DNA of 64,000 nt from Aldehydirespirator sp965261105 (GTDB taxonomy: Bacteria > Actinomycetota > Acidimicrobiia > Acidimicrobiales > Aldehydirespiratoraceae), in assembly GCA_965261105.1 (NCBI GenBank), contig CBDHCM010000006.1:4092001-4156000 (forward strand), written 5' to 3'. Both the position numbers and the translations under genes were made by a program. The notes beneath the pieces are model-generated. The model saw only the letters and a program-made list of their open reading frames with translations. It ran no database searches and was not told the DNA's origin. Below are positions 50,186 through 59,081 of the stretch, piece after piece. Positions within the stretch are counted from its first letter, which is position 1; each line of letters begins with the position of its first letter.

Positions 50186-50890
50186 GTGACTGTTGAAGGC
50201 CACATCGACCTTCGGGAGCTAGCGGGACGGCTGGCTCGTCGCCGTCGTGGACGCACCGAAGCGACTGTGCAGTCCGATGTTCGGATGCTGCTGCTGGCTT
50301 CGGGGTTGAACCTCACCGAAGGCGACGTGCTCGACGTGGATTTGGAAGCGCAGCTTGCTGACCGTCGCCGCATCGACATCGAGATGGGACGCACCGTCAT
50401 CGAGGTGAAGCGGAGCCTGGCTCCGCAGGGTGCGCTGGCCGATGCGGCAACGCAGCTTGGTGGCTACGTGGAGGCGCGAAGCAGCAGCCTCGGGCAGCGC
50501 TATGTGGGGATCGTCACCGACGGTCAGGACTGGCATCTGTTCCACCACGCAGACGGTGGACTGGTTGCTGTTGCTGAGCATCACGTTGACCCGGCAGCCC
50601 CCAACGTCGAAGCGCTGGTGACGTGGCTCGGGTCGGTGTTGACCACCGAGGAGCCGATCGCTCCGACCCGCCAGGCGATTGCAGACCGGTTCGGAGCAGA
50701 CAGTCCTGGCCACGGCCTTGAACGGGCGACTTTGAATGCCCTGTATCGAGCCAACCGTGACCACCCGGAGGTAGCGATCAAGCGGGAGTTGTGGGCGAAG
50801 CTGTTGACGACGGCGCTGGGCACCCAGTTCAGCGCCGATGAGGAAGACCTGTTCATCGAGCACACACTGGGGCTGGCGCGAATTAGGTAA
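50186..50890 (+). CDS. Truncated type IIG-like restriction enzyme N-terminus
   Basis: 234 residues resembling the N-terminal endonuclease part of large single-chain restriction-modification proteins. A PD-(D/E)XK site is visible as RRIDIEMGRTVIEVKR. The end (VAIKRELWAKLLTTALGTQF, then EEDLFIEHTLGLARIR) matches the linker that in full-length enzymes leads into the methyltransferase domain, but a stop follows at once. No methyltransferase is next to it. The start is at 50186. It is probably a non-functional remnant, although a free-standing nuclease cannot be excluded. Confidence 0.6.
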   Translation: MTVEGHIDLRELAGRLARRRRGRTEATVQSDVRMLLLASGLNLTEGDVLDVDLEAQLADRRRIDIEMGRTVIEVKRSLAPQGALADAATQLGGYVEARSSSLGQRYVGIVTDGQDWHLFHHADGGLVAVAEHHVDPAAPNVEALVTWLGSVLTTEEPIAPTRQAIADRFGADSPGHGLERATLNALYRANRDHPEVAIKRELWAKLLTTALGTQFSADEEDLFIEHTLGLARIR

Positions 50891-51369
50891 ACGCCGAGGT
50901 CAGAGGGGGTACGGCTCTCAGCGTTAGGAACGCGTTTTGCCGTTTCCAGGAACGTCTAACCGCTCCCGCTAACCGCCCAGTTCACCATTCCCCGAGGTCA
51001 GAGCGGCGCGAAAGCGAACCGGCCAGAGCTGACGAGCACCGAAAACGCGTTTTCGGTGCCAAAGCAGAAACGCACTTGTGGCAGCACCGTTAGACGGCTC
51101 CCCTGCGTTTGAAAGGAATCGGGCGTTGCCGACATGTGGGGGATGCTCGGCCACGCCCGCAACGTTCATGGTGGAGCGCATCTCCTGAAGAGCTTGCGGC
51201 TCTTCGACAAGTACAGCTACGGTGCCGTTCGCCATCGAATGCGGGGGTCATGCCAACCCCCGATCAGTGACCGGGGACATCCGCGGGTGGGCTTCGCCAT
51301 GGTTCCCTTCGGCTCGGTCACAGGCATTCGATGGCACGAAAGCCCAACCCCGCACCGGAGGTAACCACC
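50891..51369. other. Gene-free stretch with 24-bp palindrome
   Basis: No supportable gene. A perfect 24-bp palindrome lies at 51036-51059, arms GCACCGAAAACG, centred on CGCG. A related AACGCGTTTT occurs near 50928. It may be a terminator-like hairpin or a protein site. Short open frames here show no coding features. Confidence 0.5.
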
Positions 51370-51576
51370 ATGCCAGCGCTTCGTACTCGACTCATCTTTG
51401 CCAGCTTCGTTCTCGTGCTGGCAGCCGCAGCTTGCGGGGGCGACGACCAGCTCGATGAGGCAGCCGACACCAGCCAAACCTCCACGACCGAAGCCGAGCA
51501 GGAGACCCCCGCTCCCGATGCGGAGGGGGCGGCTGGGCAGCCGCCTAGCCTCTATTCAGTTTCAGCAGACGGGTGA
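51370..51576 (+). CDS. Small secreted lipoprotein
   Basis: 68 residues: signal peptide MPALRTRLIFASFVLVLAA, lipobox AAAC, then a short acidic/Thr-rich tail (TSQTSTTEAEQETPAP). ATG at 51370 follows GGAGGTAACC, a good ribosome site; a longer frame from 51331 is unlikely. The role is unknown. It opens a group of three exported proteins that continues to 54689. Confidence 0.7.
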   Translation: MPALRTRLIFASFVLVLAAAACGGDDQLDEAADTSQTSTTEAEQETPAPDAEGAAGQPPSLYSVSADG

Positions 51577-51758
51577 CCGCTCGGGTCGTTCAAGACGATT
51601 GAACACACCACTTGGTTCCGCAATGCGTCTAATGTTTTCTGGGCATTTGTCGCATACTCATGGTACTATGTATCCCCCTGAGGAAGCTCCCATGAGTTTG
51701 CTCATGCCCGGCCTCGTTCACTAGACGAGGGACACACCTATCCATGCAGGAACCACCA

Positions 51759-52724
51759 ATGATCACACAGCATTCATCCAAGTTTAGCCGCTCCACCTTC
51801 GTTGCTGTTTTGGCAGCACTCGCTCTTGCGGCAACAGCGTGCGGCGGGGGCGGCGACTCCGCTGATGCACCGCTACCAACGGACGCCCCAACGACCACAG
51901 TTGTGTCTTCGGCTGACCCCGAATCAGCCCCTGAAACAACGTCGCCACCTGAGACCACAACGTCAACAACCGCGCTAGAACCGGAACCCGAGGTAGCGAC
52001 CGAACCGGAACCAGAGCAGGTCGATGAAGCCACAGAAGGCCACGACGAGGTGGAGGGCTTCGATGACGTTGAACCTGTAGAGCAGGACGTGATCTGCGGT
52101 GAAGGGCTGACTCTGATGGAAGAGTTCGTCACCGACACCGACAACGGATGCCATGCCGAGATGTGTGACGACGGCCGCACACACCGTGGCGACTGTCAAC
52201 TCCCTCCCGAAGATGAACCGATGACCGAAGAAGAGGTCACTGCTGTAGAAGAAGCAGAACCACTCGACACCGAGGAATACGTCCCTGAGGGATGCACCGA
52301 AGTGTCACTCGGCGTTTGCGAGCAGGACGGCGTGACGTATTGCCATGACACCATCACTGGCTGGGCTGAATGCCCTGGACAGCCCTCTGGTGATCCCTGC
52401 GAGCATGATGCAAATGATCCGTTGGTTTTCATGGGGTCTATACAAAGTCAACCAGCAGAGGTAACACTACCGGCTGGGGTATGGCTAGCGACTGTGTGTC
52501 TGTCTAATAACGACCTGATAACAGGTCAACCGGCAGGCTTCTCAGCCAATCTGCTAGCTCTACAAAACGGAGGCATCTTTTACCTGTTGGCGTCAGCAGA
52601 ATCAGTCGTGAGCGGTTCATGGGCAGAGACCATCGAAGCGCCTGACGGGCTACAGCAAGCTCAACTGAATGTCACCCCAGATGGGGGCGGCTCTTGGGTT
52701 GTGGCCTTCAGACAAGGAGAGTAA
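51759..52724 (+). CDS. Cys-containing secreted lipoprotein
   Basis: 321 residues. Signal peptide with lipobox LAATAC, a long Thr/Glu/Pro-rich spacer (PETTSPPETTTSTTALEPEP), then a region with paired cysteines (ICGEGL, GCHAEMC, DCQLPP, GCTEVSLGVCEQDGVTYCHD, WAECPG, DPCEHD) that would form disulphides outside the cell, and a final beta-rich domain. It ends 6 bases before the Calx-beta gene, whose ribosome site lies in its last codons, so they are cotranscribed. I do not recognise the family. A hairpin (51712-51730) precedes it. Confidence 0.75.
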   Translation: MITQHSSKFSRSTFVAVLAALALAATACGGGGDSADAPLPTDAPTTTVVSSADPESAPETTSPPETTTSTTALEPEPEVATEPEPEQVDEATEGHDEVEGFDDVEPVEQDVICGEGLTLMEEFVTDTDNGCHAEMCDDGRTHRGDCQLPPEDEPMTEEEVTAVEEAEPLDTEEYVPEGCTEVSLGVCEQDGVTYCHDTITGWAECPGQPSGDPCEHDANDPLVFMGSIQSQPAEVTLPAGVWLATVCLSNNDLITGQPAGFSANLLALQNGGIFYLLASAESVVSGSWAETIEAPDGLQQAQLNVTPDGGGSWVVAFRQGE

Positions 52725-52730
52725 CAGATC

Positions 52731-54689
52731 ATGCGGCAGCACCGACTTCGCAAGTCCTCGCTACTAGTTGCACTAGCGATATTGGTGCTGTCGTTATGGG
52801 TGGTCGGCGGATACACCCCACAAGAAGCAGCCGCCCATTATGGGACTGGCCCCCATTGTTCCAGCGTTACTTCCTCGTCACATGCTCCCGGAACACACGC
52901 CTGCCACAACCACGCAGCTAACTACTACGTCACGACATCCACTTGGCATGACTGCCGTCGCAACAATGCGGGCGATCCTCCGGCCTGTGAAGATCACACA
53001 TCCAATAGTTGCCGACGCTCCACCCGGTCTACGTATCCTCGGTGCGGTTCAGGGCCTACAGGTTGGACGCACACATCAACGGTATCTAACGGTCCCTATG
53101 CTGGCGATCCAACTACTTCGTCTGTGACGATCCCTCGTCCTTCGTGCCCTGATGGTAGTCACAGGAGAGGCAACGGGTGCCACTCCAATCACGCTCGTCC
53201 TCCCTGTTCAGAGTCGGGTTATTTCCGTCCGCATGTGGGTCACTCGAACTGGTGGGTGGGTAGATGCCCCCCACCCACAACGACCACTACCAGTCCACCG
53301 ACCACCACTACTACGGTTAGACCCGTGGTTGTGGTGACTACGCCCGTGACTACGCCCGTGGTTGTGGTGACTACGCCCGTGACTACGCCCGTGACTACGC
53401 CCGTGGTTGTGGTGACTACGCCCGTGGTTGTGGTGACTACGCCCGTGTCTTGTAGTTCTTCGCGGCATCGTCACTCATCTACGTTGCCTTGCCATTCGCA
53501 CCCTCGTCCTTCTTGTGGGTGGTATTCAGCCATAAGCGGGAGCGGGCACACACAGCGCTATGCGGGGTCTTGTGGAGTGACCACGACTACGACGACGGCC
53601 CCTCCCGCTGTCACTACCACGACAGTTTATAGGGCACCTTCCTGCCCGTACGGTGGCACGCACCCCGACTGCGATCCGGCTCCTGTGATTAGCGTCACCG
53701 GTTCTACCGTGGACGAAGACAGTGGCCGTGTGAATTTCACGGTCAGGCTATCCAAAGCCGTGCAGGGCAGTATCGTATATGTGAATGTCGTCACTTCGGA
53801 CGGTACCGCCAACAGTGGAAGCGATTACACACATGTCAGTCGGAGAGTCTCTATCGCAGCCAATTATCTGTCGGCATCTGTGTCTGTCCCAATCACCGAC
53901 GATACGATAGACGAACCGAACGAGACGTTTACTCTCACGCTTTCGAACCCATCACGCGCGACTTTGAGCAGCACACCCTACGCTCAAGCCACCATCAGAG
54001 ACGACGACGACAGCCCGCCAGGGGCGGTCTTGAACCTCTCTGTGAACTGCTCGACAGTAGAAGACGACGGAGAGATCACAGTCACATGGCAGCAGGGTGC
54101 AGGCACCCCGCCCACCGGGTTCCAAGTCGAAGCCGAATACCCCAGCTACCACCGGTCAATCAATCCGAGCGCCTTTGCTAAAACGACTGTTGGAGCGACA
54201 GCCCAGGCACACACATTCACAGGAATAATAGAGGGTTGGGGCACCTACCGAATTCTGGTTACAGCCTACGTTGCTGACCTAGGCGGAGATCCCGCTGTCG
54301 CAGTTGTGGATTGTCAACCTCCGCTTCCTATGGTGTCGATGTCTGACACGACGTTAACTGTGGGTGAAGGCAACTCCGTTCAGGTCACAGCAATCCTCGA
54401 TTCGATGCCTAACGGCACCGCTGCCGTGTGGTTCGCAGTCTCGGGCGGCAGTGGAAGCACAAGCTCGTGCTCCGGGGTGGACTTCATCGTAAATCAATCA
54501 CGCTTCGTCTTCAAGAACACCACCACAGCGTCCATCACTCTCACAGCCTGCGACGACACCGACACTAACAACGAGAACGTCACGTTGAGCCTCACCACCG
54601 TCGGTATCACCGGGCTGCAACTTGGGTCGCCCATCAGAGTCGTGGTGAGAATCACAGACGACGACATCGTGGACGGATACGGGTTGTAA
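52731..54689 (+). CDS. Secreted Calx-beta domain surface protein
   Basis: 652 residues. Signal peptide (LLVALAILVLSLWVVGG), a Cys/His-rich region (GPHCSSVTSSSHAPGTHACHNH and similar), a Thr/Pro/Val linker with repeated PVVVVTTP and PVTTP, another Cys/His segment, then two Calx-beta-like domains (ISVTGSTVDEDSGRVNFTV ending ATIRDDDD; VSMSDTTLTVGEGNSVQVT ending VVRITDDD) around a fibronectin-like domain (TVEDDGEITVTWQQGAG). Calx-beta domains bind calcium and mediate adhesion. No sortase motif or C-terminal anchor seen. Likely a cell-surface or adhesion protein. Confidence 0.88.
   Translation: MRQHRLRKSSLLVALAILVLSLWVVGGYTPQEAAAHYGTGPHCSSVTSSSHAPGTHACHNHAANYYVTTSTWHDCRRNNAGDPPACEDHTSNSCRRSTRSTYPRCGSGPTGWTHTSTVSNGPYAGDPTTSSVTIPRPSCPDGSHRRGNGCHSNHARPPCSESGYFRPHVGHSNWWVGRCPPPTTTTTSPPTTTTTVRPVVVVTTPVTTPVVVVTTPVTTPVTTPVVVVTTPVVVVTTPVSCSSSRHRHSSTLPCHSHPRPSCGWYSAISGSGHTQRYAGSCGVTTTTTTAPPAVTTTTVYRAPSCPYGGTHPDCDPAPVISVTGSTVDEDSGRVNFTVRLSKAVQGSIVYVNVVTSDGTANSGSDYTHVSRRVSIAANYLSASVSVPITDDTIDEPNETFTLTLSNPSRATLSSTPYAQATIRDDDDSPPGAVLNLSVNCSTVEDDGEITVTWQQGAGTPPTGFQVEAEYPSYHRSINPSAFAKTTVGATAQAHTFTGIIEGWGTYRILVTAYVADLGGDPAVAVVDCQPPLPMVSMSDTTLTVGEGNSVQVTAILDSMPNGTAAVWFAVSGGSGSTSSCSGVDFIVNQSRFVFKNTTTASITLTACDDTDTNNENVTLSLTTVGITGLQLGSPIRVVVRITDDDIVDGYGL
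53322..53447. repeat. In-frame 12/21-bp coding repeats
   Basis: Mixed units cccgtgactacg (12 bp) and a 21-bp form (cccgtggttgtggtgactacg interrupted at will by the short form) alternate inside the linker of the Calx-beta protein. Both lengths are multiples of 3, so copy-number change keeps the frame and only alters linker length. Confidence 0.85.
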
Positions 54690-54753
54690 TGATGAAGCTG
54701 GAGGCGGGTGGTGGGTTGCCGTGGCGACCGGTGCCGCGGAGGGACGGCATCTG

Positions 54754-54988
54754 ATGCAGATTCGGCGTCTTGGAGGTTTGCCCTGGAGGTTTGCCCTGGT
54801 GGGGTGCTGTGGCTGTGTTCGCCACCGGATCGGCGTGGGGTGTGGGCGTGTTCGCTGCGACGTGGGCTGTATCTGAGAGCCTGCTCGTGTCGATGACGGT
54901 AGCTGTGTGCGGCTATGTGTCAGCGCCGCTGATCGCAGTGGCGATTGTGCGTCCATGGCAGCGGCGTAGCGAATCAGCCTCGGCGTGA
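54754..54988 (+). pseudogene. Small membrane protein, frameshifted by a 13-bp duplication
   Basis: The phrase TGGAGGTTTGCCC is present twice in a row (54771-54783, 54784-54796). With one copy, ATG 54754 would read MQIRRLGGLPWWGAVAVF and continue to the stop at 54988 as a protein of about 73 residues with two membrane helices (VAVFATGSAWGVGVFAATWA; LLVSMTVAVCGYVSAPLIA). With both copies the frame stops early. TTG at 54770 could restart inside the second frame. The role is unknown. Confidence 0.6.
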
Positions 54989-55267
54989 CACCAGTAGAGT
55001 TCTCATCTGGCAGAGGCCCTCGGTCGTGCTATCCGACGTTGAACCGCATCCTGTCTATGGTGCAGCGACGGCTGGCTGAGCAACCAGGGACTCCCTGCGC
55101 TTAACCCGCTCATCCCCTTAGGCCGAGACGACCCGAACTTCCTGCCAAGCCCCGCAGACCAACAAGCCCTCAAAGACGCCATCGACGTGCTCGCCATAGC
55201 TGCTGGCCTGACGCAGGATCAGATCGACACCGCAGAAAGCTAGAAGCCCAGTTCGATCCGACGTTCG
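54989..55267. other. Gap with a faint ORF remnant
   Basis: The plus strand has an open frame from 55043 to the stop at 55243 with protein-like composition (GLPALNPLIPLGRDDPNFL, then AIDVLAIAAGLTQDQIDTAES), but there is no start codon or ribosome site. It may be the end of a decayed gene. Confidence 0.25.
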
Positions 55268-55951
55268 TCAGTTCTTGTCGTCGCCGTCAGCCCAGTACGG
55301 CGGCGGTGCATCCCAGTGCCCCCGAATCAGCGGTGAGGTGCCGATGTAGAAGACCTCGCCGTACGCGGAGACTTGGTAATGGTGCAGTTCCGATTCGGTG
55401 GTGAGCACCACAAAGAACGCGTCGCCTCCGGTGAACCCTCGATCCGGGCTGTGAGAGCACATGTCGCCTGAGCCGAATACCTTGGGCGCAGAGTCCACGC
55501 GGTCCAAGCGGACCAACAGGTCGGCTATCGCGAGATGCTCGGCGGCTCCGAGAGAGATCATCGGTCTACGACCCGTCGCTCTGGCGATCTTGTTGTACGT
55601 CCGGCGAACAAGTTGGGCAGCCGCTACAATCGCAACAGAAGCGCTGCCGATGGTTCCGATGGGTTCAAGGACATCGAAGGCAAGACCCAGCCAACTTGCG
55701 CCTCGTCCGGCGTCAGCGCTGCGGAGACGTATTGGGATTCCTTCCGCTTCGATTTCAGCGACAGCCTTCGCTGTTTGAGCATCCAGGTGCTCTCTGAGAT
55801 CGACTTCGTGGCCGGATTCGAGTTGATCCCAAGCCTCCTCGGGGATTCCGCCGAGGTAGAGCAACGCGTCACGGGACATCCGATCCGCTAGGCCGTCCTC
55901 AACATCCATAGCGACCTGAGTCCAGTTGTAGCTGCCCGGCGCTGGAGGCAT
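55268..55951 (-). CDS. Hypothetical protein with one possible membrane segment
   Basis: 227 residues, not recognised. An acidic N-terminal half (YNWTQVAMDVEDGLADRMSRD, AVAEIEAEGIPIRL) is followed by a hydrophobic stretch (IGTIGSASVAIVAAAQLVRR) and a C-terminal part with aromatic and charged residues (FFVVLTTESELHHYQVSAYGEVFYIG). The start is ATG at 55951. Good codon use and a complete frame support it as real. Neighbours are also orphans. Confidence 0.6.
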   Translation of the reverse strand: MPPAPGSYNWTQVAMDVEDGLADRMSRDALLYLGGIPEEAWDQLESGHEVDLREHLDAQTAKAVAEIEAEGIPIRLRSADAGRGASWLGLAFDVLEPIGTIGSASVAIVAAAQLVRRTYNKIARATGRRPMISLGAAEHLAIADLLVRLDRVDSAPKVFGSGDMCSHSPDRGFTGGDAFFVVLTTESELHHYQVSAYGEVFYIGTSPLIRGHWDAPPPYWADGDDKN

Positions 55952-56050
55952 CGCCGGACTCTAGCCAGAGGTCAGCATCCTCCTAGATGCACCGCGCTGT
56001 CGTACCCCCGTGATGGGATGGGGGTCTCCATCCCCATCAAGGAGGAACCG

Positions 56051-56434
56051 ATGGTTCACAGCACCCGCCAGCGCCCCAGCAGGGCGTCTTCATGTCCAAC
56101 CCTTCCCTCGGGCGATATAGCGGGCACTGACATGGAAACCGGAAGCCTGCAAGCTGTTGGAGAGCCGCGATGGACGGGAGACACAGGTGAGGCCACGCAG
56201 GGGATTAGTCGCATCTTGGTCAACTGGCAACGAACGAAAGCCAGCAGAGTCATCGACCGCATATCCAGTGGCCTTCGCTGGTTGGGGCGATGGCTGCTGC
56301 GCTTCGTGCTCCGCACGATCCGGACGTTCCTAGCAGGCGTCGGAGCCTTCTCCCTGCTCGTTCTGGGCCTCGCACGCTCTGTAGGGATCGAGCAGGTTAG
56401 TGCTGCCAGATGGCGCAGCACTTTCTCTCGCTGA
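56051..56434 (+). CDS. Hypothetical small membrane protein
   Basis: 127 residues, not recognised. ATG at 56051 has an excellent AAGGAGG site, which decides against an in-frame start at 56018. The N-terminal half is polar and Ser/Thr-rich. The C-terminal part is basic and then hydrophobic (LRWLGRWLLRFVLRTIRTFL; AGVGAFSLLVLGLARSVG), probably one membrane helix. Confidence 0.55.
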   Translation: MVHSTRQRPSRASSCPTLPSGDIAGTDMETGSLQAVGEPRWTGDTGEATQGISRILVNWQRTKASRVIDRISSGLRWLGRWLLRFVLRTIRTFLAGVGAFSLLVLGLARSVGIEQVSAARWRSTFSR

Positions 56435-56527
56435 TCCACCATGAGCCAGTCCTTTCCTTGGGGCTCATCAGACCCTCCGTTCAGAGGGTGACCGGGCCGA
56501 AACCCGGTTTCGCCCTAGCGAGTTGCG

Positions 56528-57496
56528 TCAATCGGGTGGCCCGAGGCGCACAGCGAGGCTCGCCCCACCGGGCAGCACCACCCCGAGCGGGCTGAAAGCC
56601 TCATAGAAGCGAGCTATCCCCTCGGAGGGAGCGACCCGCCACCACCCGAAGATCATCTGACCTTGGAGCGGGGTGCCCTCGCATTTTGCGTCCGGGCCGC
56701 AAAACCGGATACGGCTCGCGGGGAAGCACACCACATGCGAGCGAGCCAGCATCTTCTGACCCCACTTGGTTTCGGTGCCGTTGTTCAGCAGGCAGCACCA
56801 AGCGGTCACCGCTTCCTCAACGATGAGCTTGCTTACAAACCTGCCGACGATCCCGGCCGAGAACGGCGGATTCAGCCACACCCTCCCGGACCAAACCTGT
56901 TGGAGGCCGTCTTGTTCCCGCGTGAAGAACCGGGTCGCGCCAACTGTCTCGTTGGCTTCATCAACGGACGCCGGGTCACAGTCGATCCCGCCCAGCGCGG
57001 TCCGGGCGCGACGAACAATATCCTCCGGGGTCCACCACTCATCTCTGCCGGACCGCAGTCTCATGCCCGGAGCGCACGGCCCATCCCGCAAAGACTCTCT
57101 TGTGACCGGAACTTTCAACCGGTGATGTTCGTCCAGGCGGTCTTCGAACTCGGGGTCAGGCAGCCGAGAATGAATGACCCGCATCTGGCGGATTGAATCG
57201 CCAGAAACCCGTGATCGTGAATCACGGGTTTTCCCACGGCCACCCTTCATCGGAGGGTTGGCTTTGACGATTGCCCGCTCCGCACGGGCGACAAGCTCCG
57301 ACGCAGCAAGCACAATGTCCGACCGGCCCAATATCTTGGATGCTTCAGCAGCAGCCCGAGCTTGGTCACGAATTTCCAGCCGACGAAAATCAGAAGTTGT
57401 TTCCTGAAGCTCGTCGTGAAGCCACGCAACACGCGCAGATAAACTGTTCTCATTGCCCCCGCTGGGGACGGCCGGTAATGGGGTGGTTCTGCTCAT
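56528..57496 (-). CDS. Phage-type DNA N6-adenine methyltransferase
   Basis: 322 residues. The C-terminal half is a Dam-like methyltransferase of the phage family: DEWWTPEDIVRRARTALGG, IDCDPASVDEAN, the catalytic LNPPFSAGIVGRFV (NPPF), AWCCLLNNGTETKWGQ and MIFGWWR. The N-terminal half (residues 1-150) is helical and charged, containing RLEIRDQARAAAEASKIL, like ParB- or regulator-type helices. Such genes are common in phages and mobile islands. No cognate restriction enzyme is adjacent apart from the truncated fragment at 50186. Confidence 0.85.
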   Translation of the reverse strand: MSRTTPLPAVPSGGNENSLSARVAWLHDELQETTSDFRRLEIRDQARAAAEASKILGRSDIVLAASELVARAERAIVKANPPMKGGRGKTRDSRSRVSGDSIRQMRVIHSRLPDPEFEDRLDEHHRLKVPVTRESLRDGPCAPGMRLRSGRDEWWTPEDIVRRARTALGGIDCDPASVDEANETVGATRFFTREQDGLQQVWSGRVWLNPPFSAGIVGRFVSKLIVEEAVTAWCCLLNNGTETKWGQKMLARSHVVCFPASRIRFCGPDAKCEGTPLQGQMIFGWWRVAPSEGIARFYEAFSPLGVVLPGGASLAVRLGPPD

Positions 57497-57631
57497 TGGC
57501 TTACTTCCTTTGCCTTCTTAAAAAACACCTAATGGTACTATTCCAAAAGTCGTCAGCCGGGGGAAGGCCCGGTTGGCGAAGACAGACGTGCCAGACAGTG
57601 CGCGTCCTCACCATTTATGAGCGACCTGAAT

Positions 57632-57817
57632 TCAAATAGGCACTTCAGAGTGGCGCGAAACTTCCATCCGCTGCCCACCCCTGCCTCGGATCGTGTAACC
57701 CCGCACGGGTCGCCCTCGGGCTGAACTGGCTTGGGTTGAACTGCTCCGAGATGGACTCCTTCGGCGTGAACTCCTTCGGCTTCTGCCGCTTGACCGTCCG
57801 TAGCGTGCCATAGCCAC
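57632..57817 (-). CDS. Possible Ser/Arg-rich small protein
   Basis: 61 residues, very Ser/Arg-rich (RYGRSSGRSRRSSRRRSPSR) and ending RPVRGYTIRGRGGQRMEV. No ribosome site is clear. An overlapping frame on the same strand (57645-57848) is also open, with FTPKE/FNPSQF/FSP-like steps, so which of the two is real cannot be decided. The palindrome CGAACTAGTTCG overlaps the start. Confidence 0.3.
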   Translation of the reverse strand: MAMARYGRSSGRSRRSSRRRSPSRSSSTQASSARGRPVRGYTIRGRGGQRMEVSRHSEVPI

Positions 57818-57857
57818 GAACTAGTTCGATGGTGCGACAGCAGCGCAACGCTGGCGA

Positions 57858-58922
57858 TCAGCCAGCAGGTACCTCAACGTCTCGCACGATCTTGTGCTGC
57901 GGGTCGTCACCTGTCTTGAACAACCGAAGCACGATATGGTCGCCGGTTTGGAACGCCCTGCCGGTGATCCACACCTCATCGAAGTAGTCGAACGTGAGCC
58001 TGTCCAGGACGTGGTACGGATTGCGTTCAGATGGGTCTAGTTCTTCACAGGCGGGGCCGAAGTAGTCATCAAGCTGCACTGCGGCCATGTTTTCGTCAAG
58101 CACCACAAACAGCCACTTCAGGCCGGGAGCGTGCCCCAATTGACGCTTGGCGGTCTTGTCGTCGATGCGACTCTGCACTCTGGACAGCATGTGCTCATAC
58201 TCGCCCACAGCGAAGTCATGGATGGATGGGCTTGTCCGCACCATGCCGCTACCGGACTCCTCCGGTCTTACGACTCTCCGAACGTGAACGTTGGGAGGAA
58301 GTGCGCGCGACTCGATCACCAGCAACCGTGGGTGCCAGTAGCCCGTTTCCCTGCCCCATCTGAGCATGAACTTCTCGAATCTGACGCCGTTGGCAGAAGC
58401 CTCTCGCCACTGCGTACCCCAGTCGTGTCCGTCGAGGTGCTCCCTTGGACTCACGAGCTTCGCTTGGGCAGCCTCCACCATCTGCTCCGGTTCACCTCCC
58501 GCAGTCTCCACCTCCGCCAGAACGACTATCAGCGCTTCGACCAACTCCTTAACCAGTTGCTCGACTGACGGCCCTCCACGACTGAAGCCATGTGGGAAGA
58601 CTCTCACATCCCACACGAATGAGAGTCGCGAATCGGGCCACTCCCGGCGCGAGCGGCGTCTCCTGAGGGAGTGTGGGTCAACATGCTCCTCGCCAAGATG
58701 CCGCTGCAACTTCCGTCCGACTTCGTTGGTATCCCGAGTGACTTCCATGTCAGCCACCCGCCCATCGGCCATTGTGAGCCTCCAGTCGGGTGTGGGAACG
58801 TGGCCCGGAGGCTTCAGACGCTCTACCTCGGCCACATCCTCGATCTCGCGAACGAGGCGTACAGCGAGTTGCTCTTCGACCTCGGAATCGTCCTCAGACA
58901 CAGCAGGCGAGGCTATCCACAC
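57858..58922 (-). CDS. Hypothetical protein, possible nuclease-like N-terminus
   Basis: 354 residues, no family recognised. The N-terminal segment TPDWRLTMADGRVADMEVTRD has an acidic spacing loosely like a PD-(D/E)XK core (PDW...D.EVT), but a Lys is absent. The middle is helical (VEQLVKELVEALIVVLAEVE). The C-terminal half has strands such as LKWLFVVLDENMAAVQLDDYFG and FDYFDEVWITGRAFQTGDHIVL. The start is uncertain; the ORF begins at 58922. It stands alone between other orphans. Confidence 0.6.
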   Translation of the reverse strand: MWIASPAVSEDDSEVEEQLAVRLVREIEDVAEVERLKPPGHVPTPDWRLTMADGRVADMEVTRDTNEVGRKLQRHLGEEHVDPHSLRRRRSRREWPDSRLSFVWDVRVFPHGFSRGGPSVEQLVKELVEALIVVLAEVETAGGEPEQMVEAAQAKLVSPREHLDGHDWGTQWREASANGVRFEKFMLRWGRETGYWHPRLLVIESRALPPNVHVRRVVRPEESGSGMVRTSPSIHDFAVGEYEHMLSRVQSRIDDKTAKRQLGHAPGLKWLFVVLDENMAAVQLDDYFGPACEELDPSERNPYHVLDRLTFDYFDEVWITGRAFQTGDHIVLRLFKTGDDPQHKIVRDVEVPAG

Positions 58923-59081
58923 CGCGGTCCATGGCTGGCGCTGCCCAGAAGTCCTAGATGGTCCTGCTCGACCTCAACCCCATCCTGGGCATCCTGACCT
59001 CAGGACTACTAGTCCCTGATCGTTCACGAATCTTCGCCTTAGGGGGACGCGTAAGCGAGAAGGCTCCTCGGGCGTGGCCTG

